Shown here: positions 1-8,360 of the stretch, piece after piece
How the letters are laid out: the number at the start of each line of letters is the position of its first letter
Numbering within the stretch: the stretch's first letter is position 1
The notes under the pieces: model-generated
Database searches by the model: none
The model's input: only the letters and a program-made list of their open reading frames with translations
What the model was told of the DNA's origin: nothing
Translations under genes and position numbers: made by a program
Assembly: GCF_004115975.1 (NCBI RefSeq)
Contig: NZ_SDDZ01000001.1
Location: 248,001-312,000 of the forward strand
Source: Gelidibacter gilvus
GTDB taxonomy: Bacteria > Bacteroidota > Bacteroidia > Flavobacteriales > Flavobacteriaceae
Length of the DNA: 64,000 nucleotides
Reading direction: 5' to 3'

Positions 1-314
1 TTGAGATAGTTGACAAGATTATTAATTTTATTAAAAAACAATCCTTCGGCGGTATTGGCATGGGATTCATCAATCCATAAAATAACATCACCTCTAATAG
101 ATTTGACAACGGTCGCATTCAATTTGTTCCCAATGGCCGCCTTTTTAAAAGCATCCTCGGCGTGCTTATCAATTAAAGACTGTCTGAGCACATGCACCTC
201 TTCTGCACTAAAAAAATCTTCAACAAGTGCATACTTTTGGGCAACAATATCTTCAATAATCCTTTCGTATAAAGGATTCTCTACAAAAGCAATGTCTTGA
301 AAGATAGGATTCAT
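1..314 (-). CDS. 2OG-Fe(II) oxygenase, N-terminal part (cut by window edge)
   Basis: The reverse strand reads an open frame from ATG at 314 to the window edge, about 104 residues with no stop. An in-frame TAA lies a few codons upstream of this ATG, so the start is well fixed. The visible part includes YALVEDFFSAEEV near residue 30 and SIRGDVILWIDE near residue 78. These resemble the N-terminal region of bacterial SM-20/prolyl-4-hydroxylase-like 2-oxoglutarate and Fe(II)-dependent oxygenases. The HxD...H iron-binding residues would lie in the missing part, so activity cannot be judged. It is transcribed divergently from queD. Family assignment rests on remembered family pattern; the substrate is unknown. 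Confidence 0.7.
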   Translation of the reverse strand, partial: MNPIFQDIAFVENPLYERIIEDIVAQKYALVEDFFSAEEVHVLRQSLIDKHAEDAFKKAAIGNKLNATVVKSIRGDVILWIDESHANTAEGLFFNKINNLVNYL

Positions 315-407
315 CAAATACAGGAATTAAATGGGTGAAGTTCAAATGAATATAGGCGATAATCAGTCAAATGTAATCTAAAAAGAGATTCCTTTTTGCA
401 ATTTGAA

Positions 408-415
408 TATCTTTG
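408..415 (+). promoter_or_regulatory. Candidate Bacteroidota -7 box for queD
   Basis: TATCTTTG matches the TAnnTTTG -7 consensus used by the Bacteroidota primary sigma factor and lies 17 bp before the queD ATG. No convincing -33 TTG at the usual spacing was found, so this is a partial match only. Confidence 0.4.
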
Positions 416-432
416 CAGTAAATTAATGCTAT

Positions 433-882
433 ATGAGCAGAATTCGAATTACAAAGCAATTTTCTTTTGAAACCGGCCACGCCCTTTATGGCTATGATGG
501 CAAATGCAAAAATGTGCACGGACACAGTTATAAATTGTCAGTTACCGTTATTGGTAAGCCAATTAATGATGCTTCAAATGCTAAGTTTGGGATGGTCATT
601 GACTTTTCAGATTTGAAGACCATCGTAAAAGATGAAATTGTTGATGTCTTTGACCATGCTACCGTGTTCAATAAAAATACACCACATGTTGAGCTGGCAA
701 AAGAGTTAAAAGATAGAGGACACAGCGTGCTTTTGGTCGACTATCAACCTACCAGTGAAATGATGGTGATTGATTTTGCTGAAAAAATCAAAAAACATTT
801 ACCAGAGACAATTCAACTTCATTCCTTAAAACTTCAGGAAACTGACACGAGTTTTGCGGAATGGTACGCGAGTGATAATTAG
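433..882 (+). CDS. queD: 6-carboxy-5,6,7,8-tetrahydropterin synthase
   Basis: A 149-residue member of the 6-pyruvoyl-tetrahydropterin synthase family. In bacteria QueD converts 7,8-dihydroneopterin triphosphate to 6-carboxytetrahydropterin, an early step of preQ0/queuosine synthesis in the cytoplasm. Visible features are the zinc ligands His16 and the His29-x-His31 pair in KNVHGHSY, the catalytic Cys25 four residues before His29, and a conserved acidic stretch MVIDFSDLK. Length is normal for the family. It stands alone, between a divergent oxygenase gene and a repeat-bearing spacer, with no other queuosine genes beside it. A eukaryote-type PTPS role is possible but less likely in this lineage. 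Confidence 0.9.
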   Translation: MSRIRITKQFSFETGHALYGYDGKCKNVHGHSYKLSVTVIGKPINDASNAKFGMVIDFSDLKTIVKDEIVDVFDHATVFNKNTPHVELAKELKDRGHSVLLVDYQPTSEMMVIDFAEKIKKHLPETIQLHSLKLQETDTSFAEWYASDN

Positions 883-989
883 TGTTCAGTCTACAGTGGG
901 CAGTAGGCAGGAAATTTGTGCTTCTGAGAATATGATTTATGCACTTGCATTTGTGAAATAGATAGTGAATTATTTTATCACAACTTTTT

Positions 990-1034
990 ACGAAGAAATC
1001 CGTGAAAATCTGTGATCCCGATAGCAATCGGGAC
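990..1034. repeat. Flavobacterial intergenic repeat with a 7-bp palindrome
   Basis: The spacer between queD and lpxH contains AATCCGTGAAAATCTGTGAT followed by the perfect hairpin TCCCGAT-AGCA-ATCGGGA at 1016-1033. The first part matches sequence found again at about 30131-30160 and 30378-30408, so it is a dispersed repeat. The 285-bp spacer holds no other feature I can support. Confidence 0.6.
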
Positions 1035-1166
1035 ATATCAAATTTTTTTTTTGAAAGGTATCAACCCGATCCGTTTTTAAATCATGATATTAACTGCGTT
1101 TAACCTAAAGGGTTCCTGCTTTCCTGACTGAAGACCGGCAGGCGCAGGTATTTAAATAGTTGTTTA

Positions 1167-1919
1167 ATGAATATTCCAAAAGGAAAAAAAATATACTTTG
1201 CTTCTGACAACCATTTAGGAGCTCCTACAAAAGAAGAATCGTATCCAAGGGAAAAAAAGTTTGTGGCTTGGCTAGATGAAATCAAACATGATGCTGCCGT
1301 CATTTTTTTGCTTGGAGATCTGTTCGATTTTTGGTTTGAATACAAAACCGTCGTTCCAAAAGGATTTACAAGAACTTTAGGGAAACTTGCTGAAATAAGC
1401 GACTCTGGGATTCCTATCTACTATTTTGTGGGGAATCATGATTTATGGATGCATGGGTATTTTGAGGAAGAATTGAATATTGACGTCTTTCATAAACCAA
1501 AGGAATTTGTATTTAACGACAAAACATTCTTTATTGGGCATGGCGATGGTTTGGGACCTCACGACAAGGGCTACAAACGCATGAAAAAAGTGTTTACCAA
1601 TCCGTTTTTTAAGTGGTGCTTTAGATGGTTACATCCGGATTTAGGGGTTAAGCTTGCCCAATATATGTCCGTGAAAAACAAATTAATTTCTGGTGATGAT
1701 GATGCCAAATTTTTAGGTGAGGACAAAGAGTGGTTGGTTCAGTATTCCAAAAGAAAATTAGAGGAGAAACATCGCGATTATTTTGTTTTTGGACACAGAC
1801 ATCTTCCAATGGAGGTTAAATTAAATGACCACTCGGCCTACATTAATCTCGGAGATTGGATCCAATATTACACCTATGGCGTTTTTGATGGTGAAAAAAT
1901 GGAGCTAAAGACCTATTAA
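1167..1919 (+). CDS. lpxH: UDP-2,3-diacylglucosamine pyrophosphatase
   Basis: A 250-residue calcineurin-like metallophosphoesterase that hydrolyses UDP-2,3-diacylglucosamine to lipid X and UMP in lipid A synthesis at the inner membrane face. All metal-binding blocks are present: ASDNH (12-16), GDLFDFW (50-56), GNHD (89-92), GHGDGLG (124-130) and GHRH (209-212). The DNH variant replaces the commoner DxH. Length fits LpxH. The stop overlaps the convergent MFS gene by 4 bp. No other lpx genes are adjacent. Some Bacteroidota carry several LpxH-like paralogues, so assignment to LpxH itself is good but not absolute. Confidence 0.82.
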   Translation: MNIPKGKKIYFASDNHLGAPTKEESYPREKKFVAWLDEIKHDAAVIFLLGDLFDFWFEYKTVVPKGFTRTLGKLAEISDSGIPIYYFVGNHDLWMHGYFEEELNIDVFHKPKEFVFNDKTFFIGHGDGLGPHDKGYKRMKKVFTNPFFKWCFRWLHPDLGVKLAQYMSVKNKLISGDDDAKFLGEDKEWLVQYSKRKLEEKHRDYFVFGHRHLPMEVKLNDHSAYINLGDWIQYYTYGVFDGEKMELKTY

Positions 1920-3196
1920 GCTTCGTTTTCGTGCGCTTCTAAATCTTTACTTAAATCCAATTTTCTAAACGAAGGAGAGACAATTCCTGTAGTCACTACA
2001 GTCAATAAGGTCATTGTACCTCCAAAAACAACAGCGGTCACTGTTCCCATTAGCTTTGCAGTCAATCCGCTCTCAAAAGCACCAAGTTCATTGGAAGATC
2101 CCACAAACATGGAATTTACAGAGGCCACGCGTCCGCGCATGTGGTCAGGTGTTTTTAATTGCAAAATGGTTTGCCTGATGACCATCGAAACGCCGTCAGT
2201 AACCCCGCTAAAGAATAAGGCGGCAACAGATATCCAAAATATGGATGACAATCCAAATACAATGATACTTACCCCAAAACCAAAAATAGCCACCAATAGT
2301 TTCATCCCCGCATTTTTACTGATAGGAATATAGGCTGTAATCAGCATGGTTAAAAACGCACCCACTGCAGGGGCTGCTCTTAACACCCCAAAGCCTTCAG
2401 ATCCCACTTTTAGAATATCCTGTGCAAATATGGGCAAGAGAGCCACGGCGCCTCCAAAAAGCACGGCAACCATGTCTAAAGTCAAAGCTCCTAATATCGC
2501 TTTGGTTTTGAATACAAATTTGATACCTTCTTTAAGGCTGTCCATAATTGGCTCGCCAATTTTAGGATTCAAAATTGGTTTTTTAGAAATACGAAGTAAA
2601 TTGATGAGTGCCATTAATGCAAACCCCATGATCAAGCACATCGACCAATGGACACCAATCCAACTAATGCTAAAACCTGCCAGTGCGGGTCCAAGAACTG
2701 AAGCCATTTGCCAGGTTGAACTGCTCCATGTGGCTGCATTAGGGTATAGTTTTTTGGGCACAATTAAAGCAATCAATGAAAATACAGTCGGTCCAATAAA
2801 AGCCCTTACCAATCCGCCACAAAAAACCAAGAAGTAAATACTATACAAAATTTCATTAGTAGACCAGGTGCTTACGACTTTTGGCCATGTCAATAAAAAC
2901 AATCCAAAACTGATGACTGAAAATCCCAGGATGCATTTTATAAGGAGGCCTCTTTTTTCTTTTTGATCAACGATGTGTCCGGCAAAAAGCGCAATTCCTA
3001 CAGCTGGAATAATTTCCATCAGACCAATTAAACCAAGCGACCATGGATCTTTAGTTATGGAATATACTTCCCATTCAATAATAATAAACTGCATAGACCA
3101 TGCAAAAACCAGCGCAAAGCGTACCATTAAAAAAATATTGAATTCTTTAATCCGAAGTGCGGCGTAGGGGTCTTTTTTGATTGGTTTTTGTTCCAT
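1916..3196 (-). CDS. MFS transporter, MFS_3/EntS-like exporter family
   Basis: A 426-residue polytopic membrane protein with about twelve hydrophobic segments. It resembles the MFS_3 (DHA3) group, which includes enterobactin exporter EntS and macrolide efflux proteins. The loop after the second helix, AGHIVDQKEKRGLL, is the family version of the MFS motif A. The C-terminal loop has DHMRGRVASVNSMF, also typical. The likely role is proton-driven export of a small molecule across the inner membrane; the substrate cannot be read from sequence. The first 20 residues are charged and cytoplasmic. It is a single gene, convergent with lpxH. Confidence 0.85.
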   Translation of the reverse strand: MEQKPIKKDPYAALRIKEFNIFLMVRFALVFAWSMQFIIIEWEVYSITKDPWSLGLIGLMEIIPAVGIALFAGHIVDQKEKRGLLIKCILGFSVISFGLFLLTWPKVVSTWSTNEILYSIYFLVFCGGLVRAFIGPTVFSLIALIVPKKLYPNAATWSSSTWQMASVLGPALAGFSISWIGVHWSMCLIMGFALMALINLLRISKKPILNPKIGEPIMDSLKEGIKFVFKTKAILGALTLDMVAVLFGGAVALLPIFAQDILKVGSEGFGVLRAAPAVGAFLTMLITAYIPISKNAGMKLLVAIFGFGVSIIVFGLSSIFWISVAALFFSGVTDGVSMVIRQTILQLKTPDHMRGRVASVNSMFVGSSNELGAFESGLTAKLMGTVTAVVFGGTMTLLTVVTTGIVSPSFRKLDLSKDLEAHENEA

Positions 3197-3255
3197 AGAC
3201 TTCAGGCCTTTTAGAACAGTGATATGTTTGACTAAAAAGCGCTTAAATTTTACTA

Positions 3256-3263
3256 CAAATGTA
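3256..3263 (-). promoter_or_regulatory. Candidate -7 box for the MFS gene
   Basis: On the minus strand this reads TACATTTG, an exact TAnnTTTG match, about 60 bp upstream of the MFS start codon. The -33 element is not clear. Confidence 0.35.
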
Positions 3264-3337
3264 AAACAACGGGCGATGTTATTTTAGTTTTTTGTTTTCT
3301 AAAATAGTGGTGATTCTAATTATAACTTGCTGAAATC

Positions 3338-3368
3338 AGACCTACAAGGTTTAGAAAACCTTACAGGT
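3338..3368. repeat. AGACCT palindromic repeat, copy A (degenerate)
   Basis: An imperfect inverted repeat, AGACCTACAAGGTTT then AAAACCTTACAGGT, in the spacer between recJ and the MFS gene. It is a diverged version of the perfect copy at 17132-17164. Confidence 0.7.
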
Positions 3369-3392
3369 GGAACGAAAAATAGTATTGGCTGA

Positions 3393-5084
3393 TTAGGCTT
3401 TAATATCCCTTAATTTCAATTGCAGGCTAACCTGACCTTGCCAATGGTTTTCATCGATGGAATACACCGCTTTAAAAGGTTTTTTATCCGTGATCAAATC
3501 ATATTTATCCCCTAAGTTAAAACCAATGCCCACTATATTTGCCGAATTCCCTTGTCTGGCCGTAATTCTTAAATGTTTATCCTCGCCTCCAACACGTTTT
3601 CCATAACCTGTATCCTGTAAGTTTTCGGTCATGAAAACTGGTGCCATGTTCCCCGGTCCAAAAGGAGCAAATTGTTTTAGAATACGGTAAAATTTAGGCG
3701 TAATATCTTTGAAATCTATTTGAGTATCCACTCGGATTTCAGGAATCAATAAAGCTCTATCTATCGTTTTTGAAACCTCATCTTCAAAAGCTTGTTTAAA
3801 GGCTTCATAATTTTCTTCTTTGAGCGTCAAACCTGCGGCGTACTTATGTCCACCAAATTGTTCAATATGCACACTGCACGCTTCCAGAGCATTATATACG
3901 TCAAATCCAGATACAGATCGGGCTGAGGCCGCCAATCTATCCCCGCTTTTTGTAAAAACCAAAGTGGGTCTGTAATACGTTTCAATTAAGCGCGATGCCA
4001 CTATGCCAATAACACCTTTATGCCAAGAGTCTTGAAAAACGACTGAAGTGAAACGCTCCTGTTCTTCATATTCCACAATCTGCAGTAAAGCTTCTTGGGT
4101 AATTTGCTGATCGGCTTCTTTTCTATCGGTGTTGAACTGCTCAATTTGCAGGGCATACGCTTGGGCAAGTTCTTCATCTTCCTCCGTCAACAAAGCTACG
4201 GCGTGGTTCCCATGTTTCATACGTCCTGCAGCATTGATCCGTGGTGCTATTATGAAAACCACATCGGTAATGGTGAATTCGGTTTTTTTTGTTTGTGCGA
4301 TAATCGCTTTAATGCCTGCGCGAGGCTGCCCATTGATCACTTGTAAGCCGAAATAAGCAAGAGTTCTATTTTCACCAGTAATTGGTACAATATCGGCTCC
4401 AATAGCTGTAGCCACTAAATCGAGATATTCAGTTAAATCCTCAATGGACTTCCCGTCTCTGGACGCTAAAGCCTGGACCAATTTAAAACCAACCCCACAC
4501 CCACATAATTCGTCATAAGGATACGTACAATCTTCACGTTTTGGATCTAAAATGGCCACAGCATCTGGAAGTTCAAAACCAGGTCTATGATGGTCACAAA
4601 TAATAAAATCAATCCCTTTTTCTTTAGCGTAAGCAACTTTATCAATGGCTTTTATACCACAATCGAGGGCAATGATCAATGAAAAATCATTGTCATGGGC
4701 AAAATCTATTCCTTTTATTGAAACGCCATAACCTTCATCATAACGATCAGGAATATAAGTTGCAACACTATGTATTCTGGTTTTTAAATAAGAAGACATT
4801 AAAGCTACTGCCGTTGTTCCGTCCACATCATAATCCCCAAACACCAATATGTTTTCAGATGCAGCGATTGCCTTTTCAATACGCTCCACCGCTTTGTCCA
4901 TATCCTTCATTAAAAAAGGATCATGTAATTCATCAAGACTTGGCCTAAAAAATTGTTTGGCTTCTTCAAAAGTCTCAATACCACGCTGAAGCAATAAAGA
5001 AGCAATAGTCGGCTCCACCTGTAGGGCTTCGGACAACTGCTTAATTTTGGAAAGCTCTGGTTTTGGTTTTAAGGTCCAACGCAT
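3393..5084 (-). CDS. recJ: Single-stranded-DNA-specific exonuclease RecJ
   Basis: A 563-residue DHH-family 5'-3' single-strand exonuclease acting in recombination and mismatch or base excision repair. Motifs seen are FGDYDVDGT (82-90), ALDCG near 139, CDHHRPG (163-169), APRINAAGRM, the DHHA1-type HKGVIGIVASRL, and GGHKYAAG in the DHHA1 domain; a C-terminal OB-like region follows. I start it at the ATG at 5084 (MRWTLKPKP), the usual N-terminus in relatives. A TTG 36 bp upstream is in frame but would add an unusual extension. Its neighbours, an MFS exporter and an OsmC protein, are functionally unrelated. Confidence 0.93.
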   Translation of the reverse strand: MRWTLKPKPELSKIKQLSEALQVEPTIASLLLQRGIETFEEAKQFFRPSLDELHDPFLMKDMDKAVERIEKAIAASENILVFGDYDVDGTTAVALMSSYLKTRIHSVATYIPDRYDEGYGVSIKGIDFAHDNDFSLIIALDCGIKAIDKVAYAKEKGIDFIICDHHRPGFELPDAVAILDPKREDCTYPYDELCGCGVGFKLVQALASRDGKSIEDLTEYLDLVATAIGADIVPITGENRTLAYFGLQVINGQPRAGIKAIIAQTKKTEFTITDVVFIIAPRINAAGRMKHGNHAVALLTEEDEELAQAYALQIEQFNTDRKEADQQITQEALLQIVEYEEQERFTSVVFQDSWHKGVIGIVASRLIETYYRPTLVFTKSGDRLAASARSVSGFDVYNALEACSVHIEQFGGHKYAAGLTLKEENYEAFKQAFEDEVSKTIDRALLIPEIRVDTQIDFKDITPKFYRILKQFAPFGPGNMAPVFMTENLQDTGYGKRVGGEDKHLRITARQGNSANIVGIGFNLGDKYDLITDKKPFKAVYSIDENHWQGQVSLQLKLRDIKA

Positions 5085-5135
5085 TTTTTCGTTTCTGGTT
5101 TCAGGTTTAAAATGTTTCAAGTTTTAATTGATCTC

Positions 5136-5168
5136 AGACCTAGCAGGTTTTTAAAAGCTTTCAGGTCT
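5136..5168. repeat. AGACCT palindromic repeat, copy B
   Basis: A 33-nt imperfect inverted repeat, AGACCTAGCAGGTTTT with AGCTTTCAGGTCT, in the 94-bp spacer between recJ and the OsmC gene. It has the same outer arms and length as the perfect copy at 17132-17164. Confidence 0.75.
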
Positions 5169-5178
5169 AAGTTGAAAA

Positions 5179-5601
5179 CTATTTATTGTGATAATGGATC
5201 GATGTATTCACTTTTGCAAATCTTCTAAACATTTCCATGACGCCGCAATATTTTTCTATGGATAAATCGACCGCTTTCTTAATTTTACTTTCATCTAGGT
5301 TTTCGCCGTAAAAATGATATTCCACAGAAACCGTATGGTAATATTTTGGATGTTCTTCCGTCAATTGGCCATAAGTATCCATTCTAAAATCTGAAACTGT
5401 TACTTTCATCTTATTCAAAACCGAAACCACATCAAGTCCCGAGCATCCTGCAAGTGCAGAAAGCATCATGGCTTTTGGTCGCAATCCAGAATTATACCCA
5501 CCATTTTCTTCTGAAGTATCCATTAATAAGGTTTTTCCACTTGGATTATCAGATTCAAATTGTGAGTTCCCTTTCCAGTGCGTAATGACTTTATCTTCCA
5601 T
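5179..5601 (-). CDS. OsmC/Ohr family protein (YhfA-like)
   Basis: A 140-residue OsmC-fold protein. The first cysteine lies in LAGCSGLDV and the second in EKYCGVM, the positions of the peroxidatic and resolving cysteines of OsmC/Ohr thiol peroxidases. The GCSGLDVVSVL pattern is closer to the YhfA branch, whose physiological role is less clear than that of Ohr. A role in removing organic hydroperoxides is possible but inferred. It is a single gene downstream of the aspA region and upstream of recJ, with a palindromic repeat separating it from recJ. Confidence 0.85.
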   Translation of the reverse strand: MEDKVITHWKGNSQFESDNPSGKTLLMDTSEENGGYNSGLRPKAMMLSALAGCSGLDVVSVLNKMKVTVSDFRMDTYGQLTEEHPKYYHTVSVEYHFYGENLDESKIKKAVDLSIEKYCGVMEMFRRFAKVNTSIHYHNK

Positions 5602-5766
5602 TTTTTATCAATTTAAAATTAGGAAGCAGTCTAAAGTGAGAACAACTTCCAAGGTTATATTCTTTCATCCAAAAATACTATTAAATATCAAGATTATCCC
5701 TTTAGAATAAGGCAATAAATTTAACCTGAAAAAGAATATTGGAAAGTTTCCAAGACCATCATGCTG

Positions 5767-7185
5767 CTATTTTAGAGCTAATGCCGTGTATTCCGGATGC
5801 ATTAAGTTTATAGGACTAAGGATCATGTCTAATTCCTCCTCAGAAAGCAGCTTTTTTTCAAGAATAAGTTCACGTATGGATCTACCTGTTGCGATGGCCT
5901 CTCTCCCAATCAAATCTCCCATATGATGACCGATATAGGGACACAAGAATGTAATAAGCCCCACCGAATTGTACACCATTTCTTTAGTATGAACTTCATT
6001 TGCAGTGATTCCCAACACACATTTTTCGGCAAGTGCCACACAGGCGTTAGAGAGTAATTCTATCGATTCAAAAATACAATGCGCAATAACAGGCTCCATG
6101 ACGTTTAATTGCAATTGCCCAGCTTCTGCAGCAAAAGATATGGTCACATCATTCCCAATAACTTTAAAGCACACTTGATTGACCACTTCAGGAATAACTG
6201 GATTGATTTTGGCGGGCATGATAGAAGACCCTGCTTGCATTTCGGGTAGGTTTATTTCATGGAAACCACAACGCGGCCCTGATGACAATAATCGTAAGTC
6301 ATTGCATATTTTTGACAACTTAACTGCGGTTCTTTTTAATCCACCGGAAATCATCACGTAGTCTCCACAATCAAAAGAGGCTTCAATTAGGTCATCCGCC
6401 TCAACAAAACTAGCTTTAGTGAATTTTGCCAAATAGCCAACTGATAGTTTAGAAAATCCATTTGGGGAGTTTACTCGTGTGCCAATTGCAGTCCCACCTA
6501 GATTTACTGGCAAGATCACGTCTCTACACATTTTGAGCATTTTTGTTTCCTCTTTCAAATTTGTGGACCATGCCGAAAATTCATCCCCCAAAGACATTGG
6601 CACAGCATCTTGCAATTGCGTCCTGCCCATCTTCAATACCTTTTTGAACTCTGTCCCTTTTATGTCCAAACGTGTGGTAAGGATATTAATTTTTTCCAAA
6701 AGATGGTTCATATAGTAATATATTGCCACTCTAAGACCGGTAGGATAGGCACAATTGGTAGACTGCGATTTGTTGACATGATCATTTGGATTCAAAATAT
6801 CATAACGACCTTTCTCATAGCCGTTCATTACCAAAGCCACGTTTGCTATAACTTCATTGGCATTCATATTGACCGAAGTTCCTGCACCTCCCTGAAACAC
6901 ATCCGATGGAAAATATTTTGCGTAGGTCTTTAGATTGTCCAAAATTTCATCACAAGCATTGATGATCATATCTGCCTTTTCTGGTGACACGGTACCAATC
7001 TCCCTATTTGCACAGGCAGAAGCTTTTTTAGTAATAATCATCCCTTTTATAAATAAAGGATAATCTAGGATTTTTGATTGTGAAATCTTAAAATTATTGA
7101 TGGCGCGTTGTGTATGAATACCGTAATAAACATTGTCGTTAATTTCCAATTTACCAAGTAAGTCTTCTTCTATTCTGGTTTTCAT
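5767..7185 (-). CDS. aspA: Aspartate ammonia-lyase
   Basis: An aspartase/fumarase superfamily enzyme of about 472 residues that reversibly deaminates L-aspartate to fumarate and ammonia. The superfamily signature [11 protein letters not shown] is present near residue 315-325, as are [14 protein letters not shown] and [11 protein letters not shown], which favour aspartase over class II fumarase. The N-terminus [15 protein letters not shown] matches the RIEEDLLG start of known AspA proteins, so I chose the ATG at 7185; an in-frame ATG at 7203 would add six residues. It is monocistronic, with a 550-bp gene-poor spacer upstream. Fumarase remains a weaker alternative. Confidence 0.92.
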   Translation of the reverse strand: MKTRIEEDLLGKLEINDNVYYGIHTQRAINNFKISQSKILDYPLFIKGMIITKKASACANREIGTVSPEKADMIINACDEILDNLKTYAKYFPSDVFQGGAGTSVNMNANEVIANVALVMNGYEKGRYDILNPNDHVNKSQSTNCAYPTGLRVAIYYYMNHLLEKINILTTRLDIKGTEFKKVLKMGRTQLQDAVPMSLGDEFSAWSTNLKEETKMLKMCRDVILPVNLGGTAIGTRVNSPNGFSKLSVGYLAKFTKASFVEADDLIEASFDCGDYVMISGGLKRTAVKLSKICNDLRLLSSGPRCGFHEINLPEMQAGSSIMPAKINPVIPEVVNQVCFKVIGNDVTISFAAEAGQLQLNVMEPVIAHCIFESIELLSNACVALAEKCVLGITANEVHTKEMVYNSVGLITFLCPYIGHHMGDLIGREAIATGRSIRELILEKKLLSEEELDMILSPINLMHPEYTALALK

Positions 7186-7203
7186 AGTATTGTGTTTTAT
7201 CAT

Positions 7204-7753
7204 CTATTTGATATCGTTTTCGCTTAAAAGCGCAATAATCTTTAACTTACTGATAATCAGGAAGTCAATTGTTTCTATATTTATTTAAAACACTGATTAA
7301 AAGCAGATTATATTCATTTTTTTAATCATATTTATAATGATGAAAAATAAATAAAACGCTAAAATTAATGAATTAAGCTCATTACGCAATGCTCGTTTTT
7401 AAAAGCAAATGAAGCCTGACAGAGTGAATTTTAGCATTCCTAATTTAGCAATAGTCAAACTGTTGATTTAGAAAATCAGACCGCCTATTATAAGATTTTG
7501 ACAATTGTCACGCGTTTTATAAGAGTAGATTTAGTGATAATGAAATGAAGACTTTAAACAATGATGGAACTGCACCTATTTATGGAAAGATAAAATCAAA
7601 ATAAGGATCATATATCTTAGTTATGAGGATGAATGAAACAGAAATTTCAGCAAATAATCTTGTGATTATAAATTTAAATTTGATTGATTTTTTGAAAGCC
7701 TCTCCAAAATAATTTCGAATACTCAGTTGCGGAGATGAAATTTCTATTGACTA
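7204..7753. other. Gene-poor spacer upstream of aspA
   Basis: About 550 bp without an intact gene. It is AT-rich with many stops in all frames. The only protein-like signal I see is the integrase-like fragment at 7515-7604, reported separately. No RNA gene or terminator is evident. Confidence 0.6.
7515..7604 (+). pseudogene. Possible remnant of a tyrosine recombinase N-terminal arm domain
   Basis: The plus strand encodes FYKSRFSDNE then LNNDGTAPIYGKIKSK before a stop. The pattern FY-x-x-SR...NxxGxAPIYxxI is typical of the N-terminal arm-DNA-binding domain of Bacteroidota tyrosine recombinases (phage or conjugative transposon integrases). Nothing else of an integrase follows, so if real this is a scar of a lost element. 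The match is short and judged by eye. Confidence 0.35.
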
Positions 7754-8344
7754 TTATTTCTGATCAGATTCTAGTTTCAGAATAGTATTTATTGATTTTT
7801 TCAACTCCGATACCACTTCCTCCTCAAACCAAGGATTCCGCGTCAACCAAAACCGATTGCGAGGCGATGGATGTGGCAAAGGAAAATAATTAGGCAAATA
7901 TTCCTGATAATCGGCAACGGTTTCGGTCAGGGTTTTCTTGGCGTTTTTCTTCAAATAGTATTTTTGGGCGTACATCCCAATTAAAAGTACCAATTCAACA
8001 TTCGGCATAAACTCCAGAAGCTGTTCGTGCCATTGTGGGGCGCACTCTGGTCGAGGTGGTAAATCGCCTCCTCTCCCTCTCCCTGGATAACAAAATCCCA
8101 TTGGCACAATTGCAAAATTATTCTCGTCGTAAAATTCTTCGGCGGTCACACCTAACCATTTCCGCAATTGTTTACCACTGGCATCGTCCCAAGGAATTCC
8201 AGAAGCGTGCACCTTGGTTCCTGGCGCTTGACCAATAATCACGATTTTAGAATGTGGGTGTGCAGTCACTACCGGTCTTGGTCCTAGTGGTAAATGAGCT
8301 TTACAGAGACTGCAATTTCTAATATTATGAAGTAAATCTTGCAT
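7754..8344 (-). CDS. Uracil-DNA glycosylase family protein
   Basis: A 196-residue protein of the uracil-DNA glycosylase superfamily. GQAPG (near residue 38-42) followed by GIPWDDASGKQLRKWLG matches the family 4/5-like catalytic loop region, and HPSPRNRFW near residue 155 matches the second conserved loop HPSP. The N-terminal CSLCKAHLPLG contains a CxxC pair, but the full set of four iron-sulfur cysteines of family 4 UDGs is not obvious (a further Cys occurs in GFCYPG and another in RPECAP). The likely role is removal of uracil or related bases from DNA. It lies 16 bp downstream of the disulfide reductase gene. Confidence 0.82.
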   Translation of the reverse strand: MQDLLHNIRNCSLCKAHLPLGPRPVVTAHPHSKIVIIGQAPGTKVHASGIPWDDASGKQLRKWLGVTAEEFYDENNFAIVPMGFCYPGRGRGGDLPPRPECAPQWHEQLLEFMPNVELVLLIGMYAQKYYLKKNAKKTLTETVADYQEYLPNYFPLPHPSPRNRFWLTRNPWFEEEVVSELKKSINTILKLESDQK

Positions 8345-8360
8345 TACAATTTTAGCTCTG

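Noticed and set aside
2346-2837. A 163-codon plus-strand open frame inside the MFS gene
   Set aside because: It lies antisense to a convincing membrane transporter and has no recognisable domain or own promoter.
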